Of a stretch of 64,000 nt of DNA, positions 1-10,484 are shown piece after piece. Source of the stretch: Gyromitra esculenta. Its lineage: Eukaryota > Ascomycota > Pezizomycetes > Pezizales > Discinaceae. Location of the stretch: the NCBI GenBank assembly GCA_038503075.1, contig JBCAML010000023.1, positions 124,001 through 188,000 of the forward strand. Reading direction: 5' to 3'. The notes under the pieces are model-generated. The model was not told where the DNA came from. It saw nothing but the letters and a program-made list of their open reading frames with translations, and did not search any database. The position numbers and the translations under genes were made by a program. Each line of letters opens with the position of its first letter. The stretch's first letter is position 1.

Positions 1-2418
1 TGCTGCGGGGGTGTCATGATGTCTTTTAACAAGTTCCAAGCGAAGGGGGTCGAAATCTGGTACGTAAAGGTTTCCTCGGTAGTAGAGTCTGTCATTCTCA
101 TTGGTACACTCGCTAAGGGTAATTTCCTTTGACTGTTGTTCCTTGTTCTTCAGTGCTAGAAGTATTTTTTCAGGGAATTTGTCAGCGATATATCCTTCTA
201 GAAAGAGTTTTTCTAGGGGGGCATCCAATTCAGCGGCTTCATTTGACAAAGAAGCCGACAACAAACTTAGCTTAGGATCAACGTTTTCTTTCTTCAACAC
301 TACTTGGCTCTGATGTGCCAGTCTTTCATCCCCTTCCTTGGGGAGATCTCCTGATCTCCTAGTCAGTGCATCGGGTTTTCCTCCTTGGCTTCCCGGTCGA
401 TACGTGATTACAAAGTCGAAACGGGATAGATACTCGGCCCATCTAGCCTGACGTCGATTGAGTTGTTTGGTGCTCATGAAGTATTCAAGATTCTTATGGT
501 CACTAATCACATCGATCGGGTGCTTTGATCCCTCCAGCTCTGGGCGCCATTCTTCGAAAACACGGATGATGGCTAACAGCTCTTTATCGTAGATCTCATA
601 GTTGCATTCCGCCGGGGAATGTTTCTTCGAGAAGAAGGCCACTGGGTGTAGGACACCGTTATCATCGTACTGGGATAGTACTCCTCCGGATACGAAGTCC
701 GAGGCATCTGTTTCCACAATGATTTTCTTGTCTGGATCGAAATGGATGAGGATGGGGGCAGTGGTAAAGGCATGCTTGAGGTTTTCAAAAGCTATATCGG
801 CTTCGACATTCCATTCGAAGACAATGCCTTTCTTGGTAAGGGCGGTGAGCGGTGCAGCGAGTTTGGAGAATCCTAGGATGAATCGACGGTAAAAATTGGC
901 AAAACCTAGAAATGCTTGGACATCCTTTACACTCCTTGGTGTTCCCCACTCTCGGACGGCTTTAAGTTTCTCCTCGTCCATTTTAATACCGTCAGGGGTG
1001 AGAATGAGACCAAGGTACTTAGTGGTCTGTACCTCGAACTCACATTTCTCCGGTTTCAATAGGATCTTGTTATCTTGGAGGGTTTGGAGGACCTTGCGGA
1101 CATGAATCTGATGCTCTGCGAAGGTATCGCTATAGATGAGAATGTCGTCCAGATAGGCGGTGCAGAATATATCTAAATATTCTTTCAGACAGTCGTTGAC
1201 AAATCGTTGAAACGTCCCGGGTGCATTAGTTAGGCCGAACGGCATAACTTGATACTCATAGAGCCCATAACGGGTGCGGAAGGCGGTCTTCCACTCATCC
1301 CCTTCAGCGATACGGATTTGATGGTAGCCATCTCGGAGGTCGAGTTTGGTATACCATTGTGCTTTCGCTAGTCGGTCCAGTGTTTCACGGATAAGGGGAG
1401 AGGTATAACGGTCCTTGACTGTAATCGCATTAAGGCCACGATAGTCTACGCATAGCCGGAGAGAGCCGTCGGCCTTTTTGACAAAGAGGACAGGGGATCC
1501 GGCGGGTGAAGAACTGGCTCGGATAAACCCTTTCTCGAGATTGTCTTCAATGTATTTTTTCAGGACGATAAGCTCTTCCCGAGACATTCCGTACAGAGGG
1601 CCAAATGGTGCTTCCTTCCCATCTTGAAGTTGTATCTTGTGGTCATAGGGTCGGCGTGGGGATAGACCTTGGGCTTTCTTCTTATCAAACATATCTAAGA
1701 AGTCGTGGTATTCGGCGGGAATTCTAGCCCTCCATTCATCTTTTGTGGTTTTCTCCTCTAGAATCCTGTTGATTTCGTAGAGTGACATCGCGTAAGCCTG
1801 TAGGGACCGTTTTCGAGTAAGGGTCCTAAAGCTGGCGGCGTTGATAAAAGAAACGTTGAGCTTAGCTGGTGCGGGGATTGAGGGGGCAGAGACGATAGCG
1901 GTATCAGAGGAGCAATGGGTGGTGCAAAGTTTAGAGTTAAACTCAATGCGTTTATCGGCAAAATGAAGGCGAACATCATGGTGATTCATCCACGGAATTC
2001 CTAACACCAGGGGGTAATGACCTAGCTGGGTTACAAAACACGGGGCTTGTTCTTGGTGCTGTTGGATGGATAGGTTGAGGTTCACTATATGTGTGATGGC
2101 TCCTGAGGCAACAGGTCGTCCATCTATAACTTCTAGTTGTCTAGGGTGTTTTAGGGGGGAGAGAGGTAAGGAGTGGTGACTCGCAAATTCCTTATCAATG
2201 AAAGCGAATCCAGAGGCTCCAGTGTCCAATAGTGCATGGGTTTTAATGATTTTATTGCTATGGGAAATGTTACAAGAAATAACGAAGTGTTCCCCATCCA
2301 GCTGATCCTCCATGCAGATATCCGATACTGAAAACCCCGAGATAGAAAACGCAGACAAAGGTAAAGAAAAAGGAACCGAAGCAGGGTCACTGGTCGACTT
2401 CGGTGAAACTAGTTTAAA
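1..2418 (-). CDS. Pol polyprotein of element 1 (protease, RT, RNase H, start of integrase), partial
   Basis: Aspartic protease, reverse transcriptase, RNase H and the start of integrase of a Ty3/gypsy element; it copies the element RNA to DNA inside virus-like particles. Visible motifs in order: protease LLDTGASGF, RT CVDYRGLNA and the catalytic YLDDILIYS, RNase H ETDASDF and YDKELLAII, and the integrase zinc-finger start KRHHDTPAA at the window edge. I translated the minus strand from the gag overlap to base 1 and found no stop, about 800 codons. No start codon is needed: the frame is minus 1 relative to gag and is entered at the slippery site at 2412-2418. The 3' end (integrase core, chromodomain) lies outside the window. 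Confidence 0.92.
2375..2418 (-). promoter_or_regulatory. Gag-pol minus-1 ribosomal frameshift signal, element 1
   Basis: On the minus strand the gag frame ends GCT TTA AAC TAG, so TTTAAAC (2418-2412) is an X XXY YYZ heptamer in register directly before the stop. After a 7-nt spacer comes ACCGAAG (2404-2398), a 16-nt loop and CTTCGGT (2381-2375), a perfect 7-bp stem. Slipping back one base enters the pol frame. Element 2 has the same heptamer, spacer and loop length with a different but still perfect stem. Confidence 0.85.
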
Positions 2419-3749
2419 GCCTCGTCTGAGGCGCCTGGTGCATCGATAGCAAAAAACTGTGGAGGCAACGGAGGAGGGGGAAGTTGGCGAGCGGAGGAGG
2501 CGGGGGGTGTTCTATTGGCGGGTGGTGCGGTGAGGGCTCCCCTCATAGTGGGTTTCTTGGGGGCAGAGGGACAGCTGGCGTAGGAGTGGTCGGGGGCGGC
2601 GCAGAACATACATTTCCCAGTAGAGCGGCGCCACTGTTTTTCTTCCTCCGAAAGCTTTCTTCTTCCATTTACCATCGTGTATCGTTGATCCTGCGGGGGG
2701 CGAGACAGGTTACTGGTTCTTCCGAAGGAAAGATCCATTGGGGCAAGGCCGCCTGGTACGAATGATGAGGCGGGGACAAAGGGGGTCATTGCTTGAGAGC
2801 TAAATTGTCCCATATTGTCTCTTGTGTTGCCTCGTTTTTCGGCTTTTCGGGCTCGGATGCGATTGTCCAGGCGGGTGAGGGTGGTGATCATTTCTCCGAG
2901 GTTAGTGGGGACGGCGGTGGCAAATACCATGGCTTCTTTCAACTCTTCTGACATCCCGTGCTCCAAGGCGTCCATCTTCGAATTTTCATCGAAGTTGAGT
3001 TGGCCCATGATGCGTTGGAAATCGGCCAGGTAAGCAGAGAAGTCACGTTTTCCTTGACGGAGCTGGTGAAGTTCCCTTCGTGCGGTACCGGTGGGATCGG
3101 GGTCTCCAAAGGCAGTTTCTAACGCGGCAATGAGAGCGGCTGCACTGGTCCAGGTAGTAAGGCCAGAGGGAAGGACGGTGTGTCGAACTTGTTCCAGGGC
3201 TGCTCCTTCCAGACGGTTAATTGTGTAGAGGATCATGGTATTTTCGTCCGCGAATCGGTCCCTGTTAACAGCGAGTTTTGAGCGAAGTTGGAGGATGAAG
3301 CCGGGGAGTTTGACTCTAGATCCGTCGAATTTCTCTGGATCTGGCATACGTTCGGAGCGATGGATAGAAGATGTCGGCGGTGGGGGAGTGGCGGTGAGGT
3401 TTGGTGGGGCCGGGGGGACGGAGAGGTTTGCGCGGGCTTCGTTTCGTTCTTGGCGAAGTCTAGCGATAAGGCTGACTGCTTCTGTAACCCTTTGATCCTG
3501 TTGTGTAGCGTGTCGGAGGGCATTGTCGATTTGGATTTGGGCAGTGCTGAGTTTTACCTCAGCGTCTTTCTCGTTGTCCTGGAGGATGCTTATTTGGTCC
3601 TCTAGGCTCTGGTTCAGTTCTCGTAGTTGATTGTACAACTCGACTGGGTCATCTCTGTATGCTTTGGCGAAGGCTTCTTTAGTGGGGAAGCTCGAGGCTG
3701 CGACGGCGGCTCCTTCTGTGCTTGAGGAGGGGTCAACGGGGGAACTCAT
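2409..3749 (-). CDS. Gag capsid/nucleocapsid of element 1
   Basis: Structural Gag protein of 446 aa that packages the element RNA. It starts at an ATG 42 nt inside the 5' LTR and has an N-terminal coiled-coil-like region rich in Glu and Gln, a proline-rich linker, the gypsy gag core (DPEKFDGSRVKLPGFILQL, about residues 137-155, and LHQLRQGKRDFSAYLADF) and a zinc knuckle CMFCAAPDHSYASC (C-x2-C-x4-H-x4-C) near the C terminus. It is collinear with the Gag of element 2 with many substitutions, so the two belong to related but distinct families. It ends ...DEALN at the slippery site. Confidence 0.93.
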   Translation of the reverse strand: MSSPVDPSSSTEGAAVAASSFPTKEAFAKAYRDDPVELYNQLRELNQSLEDQISILQDNEKDAEVKLSTAQIQIDNALRHATQQDQRVTEAVSLIARLRQERNEARANLSVPPAPPNLTATPPPPTSSIHRSERMPDPEKFDGSRVKLPGFILQLRSKLAVNRDRFADENTMILYTINRLEGAALEQVRHTVLPSGLTTWTSAAALIAALETAFGDPDPTGTARRELHQLRQGKRDFSAYLADFQRIMGQLNFDENSKMDALEHGMSEELKEAMVFATAVPTNLGEMITTLTRLDNRIRARKAEKRGNTRDNMGQFSSQAMTPFVPASSFVPGGLAPMDLSFGRTSNLSRPPQDQRYTMVNGRRKLSEEEKQWRRSTGKCMFCAAPDHSYASCPSAPKKPTMRGALTAPPANRTPPASSARQLPPPPLPPQFFAIDAPGASDEALN

Positions 3750-3780
3750 GATGAGTTATCGGTAGGAGGTGTAGATAAGT

Positions 3781-3789
3781 AAGCAACGT
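3781..3789 (-). other. Primer-binding site (self-complementary), element 1
   Basis: Two bases inside the 5' LTR the minus strand reads ACGTTGCTT. This is not complementary to a tRNA CCA end (no TGG). It is complementary to AAGCAACGT in the LTR of the same element (plus strand ACGTTGCTT at 4011-4019), downstream of a TATA-like site. That fits self-priming as in Tf1/sushi elements. Confidence 0.65.
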
Positions 3790-3791
3790 AA

Positions 3792-4207
3792 TCTCACGGA
3801 TGGCTTCTCGTTAAGCCCTTCAGTATCCCTGAAGGTGAGCAGTGCTACTTAAGCGAGAAACCAATACGTTCGAGGAGTGCGGTATGGTCTACAGGTCCTA
3901 CGGAGAGTATACTTCAAGGCGAAGTATCGGCGGTGTTTCACAGCGGCAGCGAGGATTCTAAGGCAGAATCGAAGTGGAATTATAACAGATACACTAGAAG
4001 TGAAACGAGAACGTTGCTTAAAAAAAGAAGAGAAGAAAAGACACAGAACAACCAAAAACCCGTCGCTTAAATACCCCGCTTCCACAACCAAAAACCCAAT
4101 AGCCGATAACACCCGAAAATACAATAACATTATGACACAATAACCCCACAGCCTATATCCAACTTCGAACCGAAACCTAACCCTTATCCAATCCTTAATC
4201 CGTGAAA
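3792..4207 (-). repeat. 5' LTR of element 1 (subfamily A2)
   Basis: A 416-bp LTR. On the plus strand it runs TCTCACGG...CCGTGAAA. It carries the conserved hairpin CCTTCAG/CTGAAGG near the U5 end and the invariant AAGCAACGT. Its ends are the same as those of solo LTRs whose target duplications are visible (for example 11102-11513). Confidence 0.9.
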
Positions 4208-4209
4208 CT

Positions 4210-4368
4210 GAGCTCCTATCAGAGGTTCTATGCGACACCTTGTCAGATTTCAAAGCACCCCAAGTTGCAAGAGAAGTATCCCTAGTCAAGTCTTCGAAGA
4301 GACCTAGGGTATTTGCATTTACGATCGATGAAACCACCTCAAGAAACAAGAATGTTCGGCTCGAATAA
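4210..4368 (+). pseudogene. C-terminal remnant of an unknown host gene cut by element 1
   Basis: Immediately right of the element 1 LTR there is an open frame of 52 codons ending at TAA (4366-4368), reading ELLSEVLCDTLSDFKAPQV and onward with a codon composition that looks coding. No start codon is present; the upstream part would lie left of element 1, outside the window. I do not recognise the protein. It may be chance, since 52 open codons alone are weak evidence. Confidence 0.3.
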
Positions 4369-5068
4369 CTATGTGTAGGTATGTAATACCTGAGTTGCAT
4401 TGTTGGGTCAACCTTTCTTATTCCTGGTCAGGTGTGCTTGATTAGCAAGAGATTGTTTGTGACTGGTTACATGTATGATTGAATATTTTTGTTCCTACTC
4501 CTTTATCACCTGCTTTTCTCATGTTCATTACTTTTTCTCGTTCCTGTAGGTTGCAGAGTTGAAGTATTTTCAATATATTTCTCTTATGTGCGTTAATAGA
4601 AGTCACGTTGCCTCAATAGAAGACCCCCTAATCCTCAATTGCAACTAAAGAGTTGCGAAGCTGTTTGGATTTAAGAAATTTACATACGAAATACTAGAAA
4701 ATAGTGGTATCTTATTTAGAATCAATATCCTAAAGGCGCTACGGAGGAAGGAGATGCATTAAAAAGCTTTCAAGCAAGGTGTAAGAGACTGCTCAAGTAA
4801 CACGACTTCAGAACGGCCGCATGAGTATAGTATATTTTTAAATTGCGCAAGCAAGCGGCGAGGTTCCCAGTGAGGCGGTTATTTTGGTAGCACAGAGCCG
4901 ATTGGGCGCTGTTTATTAGGCGTTTAGTTTCACAAAGAGCCGCGTCATCTGACAGAAGGATGCGCCACCAGGCACGTATGTTCACAAAGAGTTGCGTCAT
5001 GGAAGGATTTACGATAAGAGGGTAACCCTACCATCTACATCATTACAACACAACATCGAACTGAAGAA
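4369..5068. other. No recognisable gene; AT-rich spacer
   Basis: No supported coding frame. The end of the stretch, just before 5069, reads like a fungal 5' leader (CAACATCGAACTGAAGAA before ATG). Confidence 0.4.
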
Positions 5069-6569
5069 ATGAAAGATCCAAGATCCCCAAACGAAAGTGT
5101 CACAAATCTCTGGGATGTTTTTTCCATTGTCCCACTAAATGCTTCTTCTACGCGAGAAATACAGCTTGCTGGAGATCTTATCCGTAAAGATACCACCAAT
5201 GACCAAGACATCGCAGACCACATTGTCGGTTTCCTGCGTGAGGGTTATCTGCCCGATTCCGGTGCATTTTCACGCAGGCTTATCGATTCTTATACAATAC
5301 ATGGCTCCCGGAGGCTTTTATAAGGAGATTCCGAGGTGGCATTAGCTTCATGCGTACCGGTGAAAGGGGACAACCTGGCATGAATGATGATCACCATGCC
5401 TCAAGTACGACATCTCTACCAAGCCTGCAATCAGAAGGGGGGGCATCCGCCTCTTCTGGGCGCTCATCAGGTTTTGCCACTGGGTCTCACGGCTCAGTCC
5501 CTTGTTAAGCCCTTCAGTATCCCTGAAGGTGAGCAGTGCTACTTAAGCGAGGTACTAACACGTTCGAGGAGTGCAGTGTTTCTACAAGTTCTACAGAGGG
5601 TATACGTCAAGGCGAAGTATCGGCGATATTTCACAGCGACAGCGAAGGTTCTGAGGTAGAACCGAGATAGTATTCCAGCGATTACAGAAGAAGGTAAACG
5701 AGAACGTTGCTTAAGGAGAGAAGAAAAAGAGAACAAAAAACGAACGAGATCTATCATTTAAATACCCTGCTTTTTCCGACAAACCCAGTAACCGATCACA
5801 ACCGAAATACAATAACATTATGCGACAGCTCAAATCCCATAACAACCATCGAACCGAGACCTAACCCTGTTTCCTATCCTTAATCTTTGAAACTGGGCTT
5901 TAGAAGTGTGACGGCCGCAAATGTGAGATAAGCGGAAACTCCGACGACAAATCTCTAGTCGGCGCGCACATCTTCCCCTTAGCCGTTGGCGGCGGCAATA
6001 GAAAGCAACGATACCTCTGGGAGCATTTGGCTTGCTTTTGGCCCCCAGGGGTGGTCGGCAAGATCAGGACCAAGTGCTCCCTAATCAACAAATTCAGTAA
6101 CGGAATTTCCATGAGCTCTGAGGCACATATGTATTTTGACGGCCTCGATTTTTACCTCATGCCAGATTTGAGCACACTCTCTAATAAAAGATATTCAGCT
6201 ACATTCAACTGGGTCCGACGCCCAAATGAGGGCGCGATTCCGAATTATCGTCCCGAGTTTAAGCGTAGGATCGACGGTCATATTTATAGAAGGTCAATGT
6301 GCGACGGGGACGTGATCGTATTCAAGACAATTGATCCTGGCAAATATCCACTCCCAGACCCAGGCATGTTATGGGCGAGAGCACTACTATCTAGAATTTC
6401 ACATCCCTTCGGTAGGGCTGGGGATATGCCATTGTTGGACGACCATGGGGCTCACGATGATCAGTCGCAACTAGCTTACATGTTGCCGCCAGAAACTGCA
6501 GATAAGCCGAAGGATAGAGAGAAGGTCTCAAAGTGGCTTCTAGATAGCGAGGATTTCGATACCCTCTAG
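5069..6569 (+). pseudogene. HNH-nuclease-like gene, broken by a solo LTR, a stop and a frameshift
   Basis: Remnant of a fungal HNH_2-type endonuclease-domain protein. N-terminal part 5069-5323 starts at ATG (MKDPRSPNES...) and contains FLREGYLPDSGAFSRRLIDSY, like the region before the HNH core in this family. After an apparent frameshift near 5300-5323 the frame continues as a Ser/Gly-rich linker up to 5484. The HNH core follows the LTR: RKCEISG, then VGAHIFPLAV (His of the motif), then RYLWEHLACFWPPG; the C-terminal part (EAHMYFDGLDFYLMP ... DPGKYPLPDPGMLWARALL) runs to the stop at 6567-6569. A solo LTR (5485-5892) with target copy CTGGG splits it; the reading frames on the two sides are in register without the LTR and one target copy, except for one in-frame TAG at 5901-5903. 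Family assignment rests on motif pattern only. Confidence 0.6.
5485..5892 (-). repeat. Solo LTR, subfamily A2, TSD CTGGG
   Basis: A 408-bp LTR running TCTCACGG...CTTTGAAA, flanked by CTGGG at 5480-5484 and 5893-5897. It has the hairpin CCTTCAG/CTGAAGG and the invariant ACGTTGCTTAAG. It interrupts the HNH-like gene. Confidence 0.93.
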
Positions 6570-6994
6570 GCGGGTTCTCTAGGTAATGTTTGAGAAGGGC
6601 ACTATGTATTTAACGAGCGCTAGTGTATAAAAAATTGTTTTGTTTTGTTGGATAGTTTACACCTAGGTACCTTGAACGCTGTTTCTATTTTCTACTATAT
6701 TAGTTCCACAGCCTTGTAACCGCCCGGTATGCTAAACATCGTATTTCTATTCCTGCTCTTCAGTCACTCGTGCTAGATAAATAGAGGGGCACTGGCCGTC
6801 TCGCTGGTATCCCCAATCCGCAATTTATCCTCAAATATCTGTCGTTAAAAACTGCTATGTCACTGGTACGTTCTTCAACATTTAATAAATTCCGTAACTA
6901 ATCATAATACCATTAGAATTCCCTTGCAAACTTCGCATCTCGAATTCTAGATCTCGAATTACCCGTAGAGTTTCTGAACCTTGGGCTGCTAGAC
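6570..6994. other. Intergenic, nothing recognised
   Basis: AT-rich sequence after the HNH remnant; no coding frame or repeat end that I can support. Confidence 0.4.
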
Positions 6995-7746
6995 ATGATA
7001 TGCTGTGACTTTTTGGAAGACCGTACCATTACCCCTAGCTGGGCACTGAGATCACACTCCTTTGAAGGTTTTTGGAGGTCTTGCTTCGATATATCGGAAT
7101 ACCCTATTTCTCCTGTAAAGATGGTGGCGGGTATCTTTTTGTGCCTAGTAATTTTGGAAGTCGCTGGCCTTGAGGAAGTAGAGCTCTCGAAGGAAATTTT
7201 GCCTATTGTGGAGCTGTATAAAACCTTTGATACAACGGCTAAGACGAGACATCATCTCAAGGGGCGAGGTTTTATCTTCAAGCTCTCAGGTATCCCCCGA
7301 GATGAGCAGTGCTACTTGAAGGGAAAACTAAGCGACGAGAGTAATCACGGCGTTCCACAGGCTCTACGGAGTGTTCAAGTATAGAGGACTTGAGGACGGC
7401 GACAGCGTGAGGTTATGAGGTATAACCGAGGTTTGTATTGTAAAATACAAGAGTGTACTACAGAAGACGTTGCTTAAAGAAAGAAGAAGGAAAAGTACAA
7501 CAAGAGGGGAAATCCCTTCGCTTATATACCACTTTCCAACTCGTTCGATGACAAAGACTTGACTCACTGCAACGGAAACCCAACGAAATATAGAGAACAA
7601 TAACGTAACACAACAACCTTATACCCGTGCATCCAATAAAACAACGAAAACGGTTATCCATGAAACATCAGCACTTTATCAATAGCTCGGTACAGAAGAC
7701 CTTCTGCAAAACATGCATCGAGCTCAGAGAGAAGTATGTGTGGTGA
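6995..7746 (+). pseudogene. Unknown ORF split by a solo LTR
   Basis: ATG at 6995 opens a frame (MICCDFLEDRTITPSW ... VEVELSKEILPIVELYK region) that reaches a solo LTR at 7255. Skipping the LTR and one copy of its CATCA target duplication, the frame continues in register from 7671 for 24 codons (HFINSSVQKTFCKTCIELR...) to TGA at 7744-7746, 111 codons in total. There is a hydrophobic stretch around VAGIFLCLVILEVAGL. I recognise no family. The restored register could be chance, because the second part is short. Confidence 0.3.
7255..7665 (-). repeat. Solo LTR, subfamily A1, TSD CATCA
   Basis: A 411-bp LTR, TCTCAAGG...CCATGAAA on the plus strand, with CATCA at 7250-7254 and 7666-7670. Closely related to the LTRs of element 2. 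Confidence 0.93.
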
Positions 7747-8236
7747 GCCGGGACGGTATCAAGAGCTCTCACGAATCTGGTAAGTAAAATTCCCTAAAAA
7801 GTTAGGTTTGGAGTACTTAATGATAAGCCGAAATGACAAAGGGATGTGTCCTATCTGTGTTGGAGGTAGTTTCTTATCGATGGATCAGCCAGGGGTTGGG
7901 AATTTGAATCTTCCTGGTATTTCGACGTACCATAAGCATAGAATGCGGTTGGTTTATTTTCTCGTAGCTCAGGCGATTTTTTTTTTGATATCTCCAAAAT
8001 GTATTTAGAGTAGTGCCGTCGTTGATATATGCAGTATAGAAATATTTCTGCCTTATCTCCTATTAATTTGTGTCCTAAAACACGATCTATGTCACGACTA
8101 GCATAATATGACAGCCTGGGCCAATCAGTTAATACTAGAGTCCGGGTATTTATAAATATAGATGGCTAATACCCGAGAATATCCTACTCTAATATTGCTA
8201 TCGTTACAAGGCCAGAGCACACCAAAACCCACGATA

Positions 8237-8906
8237 TCAGTCCCTAACACCGTTCACATCTCCACACACTATCTCCAAAACACCCCGTCGCCAGCTTTCC
8301 AGATCATCTAATTCAAAAATTTCCCACGCGAAACAGTCCTCATAAAATTTTAGATCAAGATCATTATCCATCATTCTTTCCTCCCAAATAGTTTCAATCC
8401 CGGTCATTAAATTCCCCCGAAGGCCCCTAAACATATAAGGGTCCTCATTTATTTAATCTTGGGCCAACAATTTCCCAGAACGATGTAATCTTAATAGCTC
8501 CTCCGGACTGCCTCTGAACACGAAGTGGTGGAGCGCATCTAGACTTATATGAGCATGGCTTCTGATATTGAAAGTTAGGCGGAGCCTTACGTATACAGTG
8601 AGAAGACCTCCTGGTATTATACTCCTTGCAGATATCTTCCATGAATCAGGGAAAGAAGCATGTTTCAAAGAATGTCACCTCCAACCATTCTCAGATGGAA
8701 AGTGGACTATAATATTCTTCGAAGGTTTTCGCGTTTATGTCGCTATAACTTCGATAGTGCCTGCGTTCTGGGACGAAGTCACAGTAGAGCTCACAAAGAA
8801 TCCAGTAGCGGTATATAGCCCTTTTCAATCGGAACTCCGCATGACCGAATGATTTGGGGGGTTTTCTACATGTACCCATTACCTCCATCCAAAGCTCTAA
8901 GGCCAT
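8237..8906 (-). pseudogene. Unknown minus-strand gene remnant
   Basis: Three coding-like frames follow each other on the minus strand: 8906-8691 from an ATG (MALELWMEVMG ... FRLKRAIYRYWILCELYC), 8668-8453 (...LDALHHFVFRGSPEELLRL) and 8434-8237 (MFRGLRGNLM ... CFAWEIFELDDLESWRRG). The composition and the RAIYRYWILC-type pattern resemble large families of unnamed fungal proteins with an F-box-like start (LELWMEVM). They are separated by stops or frame changes; small introns could join some of them, but I could not fix splice sites. No function is claimed. Confidence 0.33.
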
Positions 8907-9208
8907 ATCCTTGACAAAAATTCATGCAAGGTTATCAACTATTTGACCGATCGCGAATAATCTCTTTAACTTGTTCACACCAATTTCACTATCAGCCCAT
9001 GAAAATAGATGGAAGGATTTTATTTTTTTAAGTCTCATTCCCTCGGATGTTGCCCCCGAAGCATGACCGATTGCTAAAAATAATGCTTCCCTTGCAAGAC
9101 ATCCGAATTAATTTCTGATAACCAATTTTAAAATTGTAGACCGGTAGCTCTGAAACACTTCGAAGAAGAACTCTTGAGACAAAACGAGATTCCTTAAATC
9201 GGATAGGC

Positions 9209-9619
9209 TCTCAAGGGGCGAGGTTTATCTTCAAGCTCTCAGGTATCCCCCGAGATAAGCAGTGCTACTTGAAGGGAAAACTAAGCGACGAGAGTGTTTA
9301 CGGGATTCCACAGGCTCTACGACGTGTTCAAGTATAGAGGACTTGAGGGCGGCGACAACGTAAGGTTATGAGGTATAACCGAGGTTTGTATTGTAAAATA
9401 CAAGAGTGTACGATAGAAGACGTTGCTTAAGGAGAGAAGAAAGAAAAGTACAACAAGAGGGAAAAACCCTTCGCTTATATACCCATAATCCAACTCTTTG
9501 ATGACAAACGCATGACTCATTGTAACGGAAACCAAGGGAAACATATCGAACAAAATAACAAAGCAACACGATCAAACCTCCATACCATCCATCAGGCGAC
9601 CTAACAACCATCCATGAAA
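9209..9619 (-). repeat. Solo LTR, subfamily A1, TSD TAGGC
   Basis: A 411-bp LTR, TCTCAAGG...CCATGAAA, flanked by TAGGC at 9204-9208 and 9620-9624. Near identical in layout to 7255-7665. Confidence 0.93.
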
Positions 9620-9757
9620 TAGGCATGGGACCATCTCCATGACTAAAAGGCAAACTTCCGGAGGTAGTTCCCTTGATTTTGTGATAAGGGGGGAGTGGAA
9701 GAAAATGTTAGGGATTACGTTGGCCTGTTGTTTGCTTATTTTTATGAGGAGGATATA

Positions 9758-10012
9758 TATTGATATCATCATGACCGGAAAGAAAAAGGCCATTTTGAGG
9801 ATGCACGCTTTGTGCTCACGTTCCGGTTGTTTATGCCTTTCTTTGATGCTATATTTAATATGTTTAAAGCTAGTATTCTCCTGGGAAAATTCACGCTCAC
9901 CGCTGGGGATAGAGGTGGTTTTCCAAAAAGAAAAACACGGTGTAGGATTAATGAGATTAGTAAATCCATGCGGAAAGATAAACCTGTTTTTATATCTACC
10001 GCTAATGGGTAA
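9758..10012 (+). pseudogene. Unknown coding-like fragment between two solo LTRs
   Basis: A frame open from a TGA near 9757 to the stop at 10012 reads YHHDRKEKGHFEDARFVLTF, then LFMPFFDAIFNMFKASILLG and CRINEISKSMRKDKPVFIS. It has protein-like composition but no suitable start, so it may be one exon or a fragment. Long open frames on other strands here look like shadows. Unrecognised. Confidence 0.25.
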
Positions 10013-10053
10013 TTCACCCGCCAAGAAAGGAGCCAAAAATGGATCACTATTGC

Positions 10054-10479
10054 TCTCACGATTGAGTCCCTCGTTAAGCCCTTCAGTATCCCTGAAGGTA
10101 AGCAGTGCTACTTAAGCGAGGTAAACAACACGTTCAAGGTAAGCGATATTTCTACAAGTTCTACGAGGGGTCTATCTCAAGGCGAGATAAGTGTGGCGAG
10201 GTAGATAGCGACAGCGAGGGTTCTGAGGTAGAACCGAGATAGTATTCCAATGATTACAGCAGAAGGTAAACGAGAACGTTGCTTAAGGAAAGGAGAAGAA
10301 AAGAGAGTACAAAAATGACTAGAAACCTTCACTTAAATACCCCGCTTTCTCGTAACACAAGCCAACAATCCAACGACAACCGAAACATAACCGAACAACA
10401 AAGCCATTATACCCAAAGGAAATTCTCCGTGAACACCAACCATTTCGTCCTAACCCATTACCCGGTTCCATCCGTGAAA
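10054..10479 (-). repeat. Solo LTR, subfamily A2, TSD ATTGC
   Basis: A 426-bp LTR, TCTCACGA...CCGTGAAA, with ATTGC at 10049-10053 and 10480-10484. Nearly the same sequence as the copy at 54352-54774, so these two are recent relatives. Confidence 0.93.
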
Positions 10480-10484
10480 ATTGC

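Larger units (their letters stand above)
1..4207 (-). mobile_element. Ty3/gypsy element 1, partial (5' LTR, gag, most of pol)
   Basis: Chromovirus-like Ty3/gypsy retrotransposon lying on the minus strand and running off the left edge. Read in its own direction it has a 5' LTR (4207-3792), a priming site two bases inside it, gag from 3749, a minus-1 frameshift signal at the gag stop, and a pol frame open to base 1 through protease, reverse transcriptase and RNase H into the integrase zinc-binding region. I see no stop in the visible pol, unlike element 2 at 27743-33567. The right flank after the LTR is CTGAG; the matching target duplication would be outside the window. Confidence 0.93.

Noticed and set aside
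9572..10036. 154-codon minus-strand frame
   Set aside because: No ATG, overlaps the solo LTR end at 9619, and the plus-strand frame at 9758 looks more coding-like.
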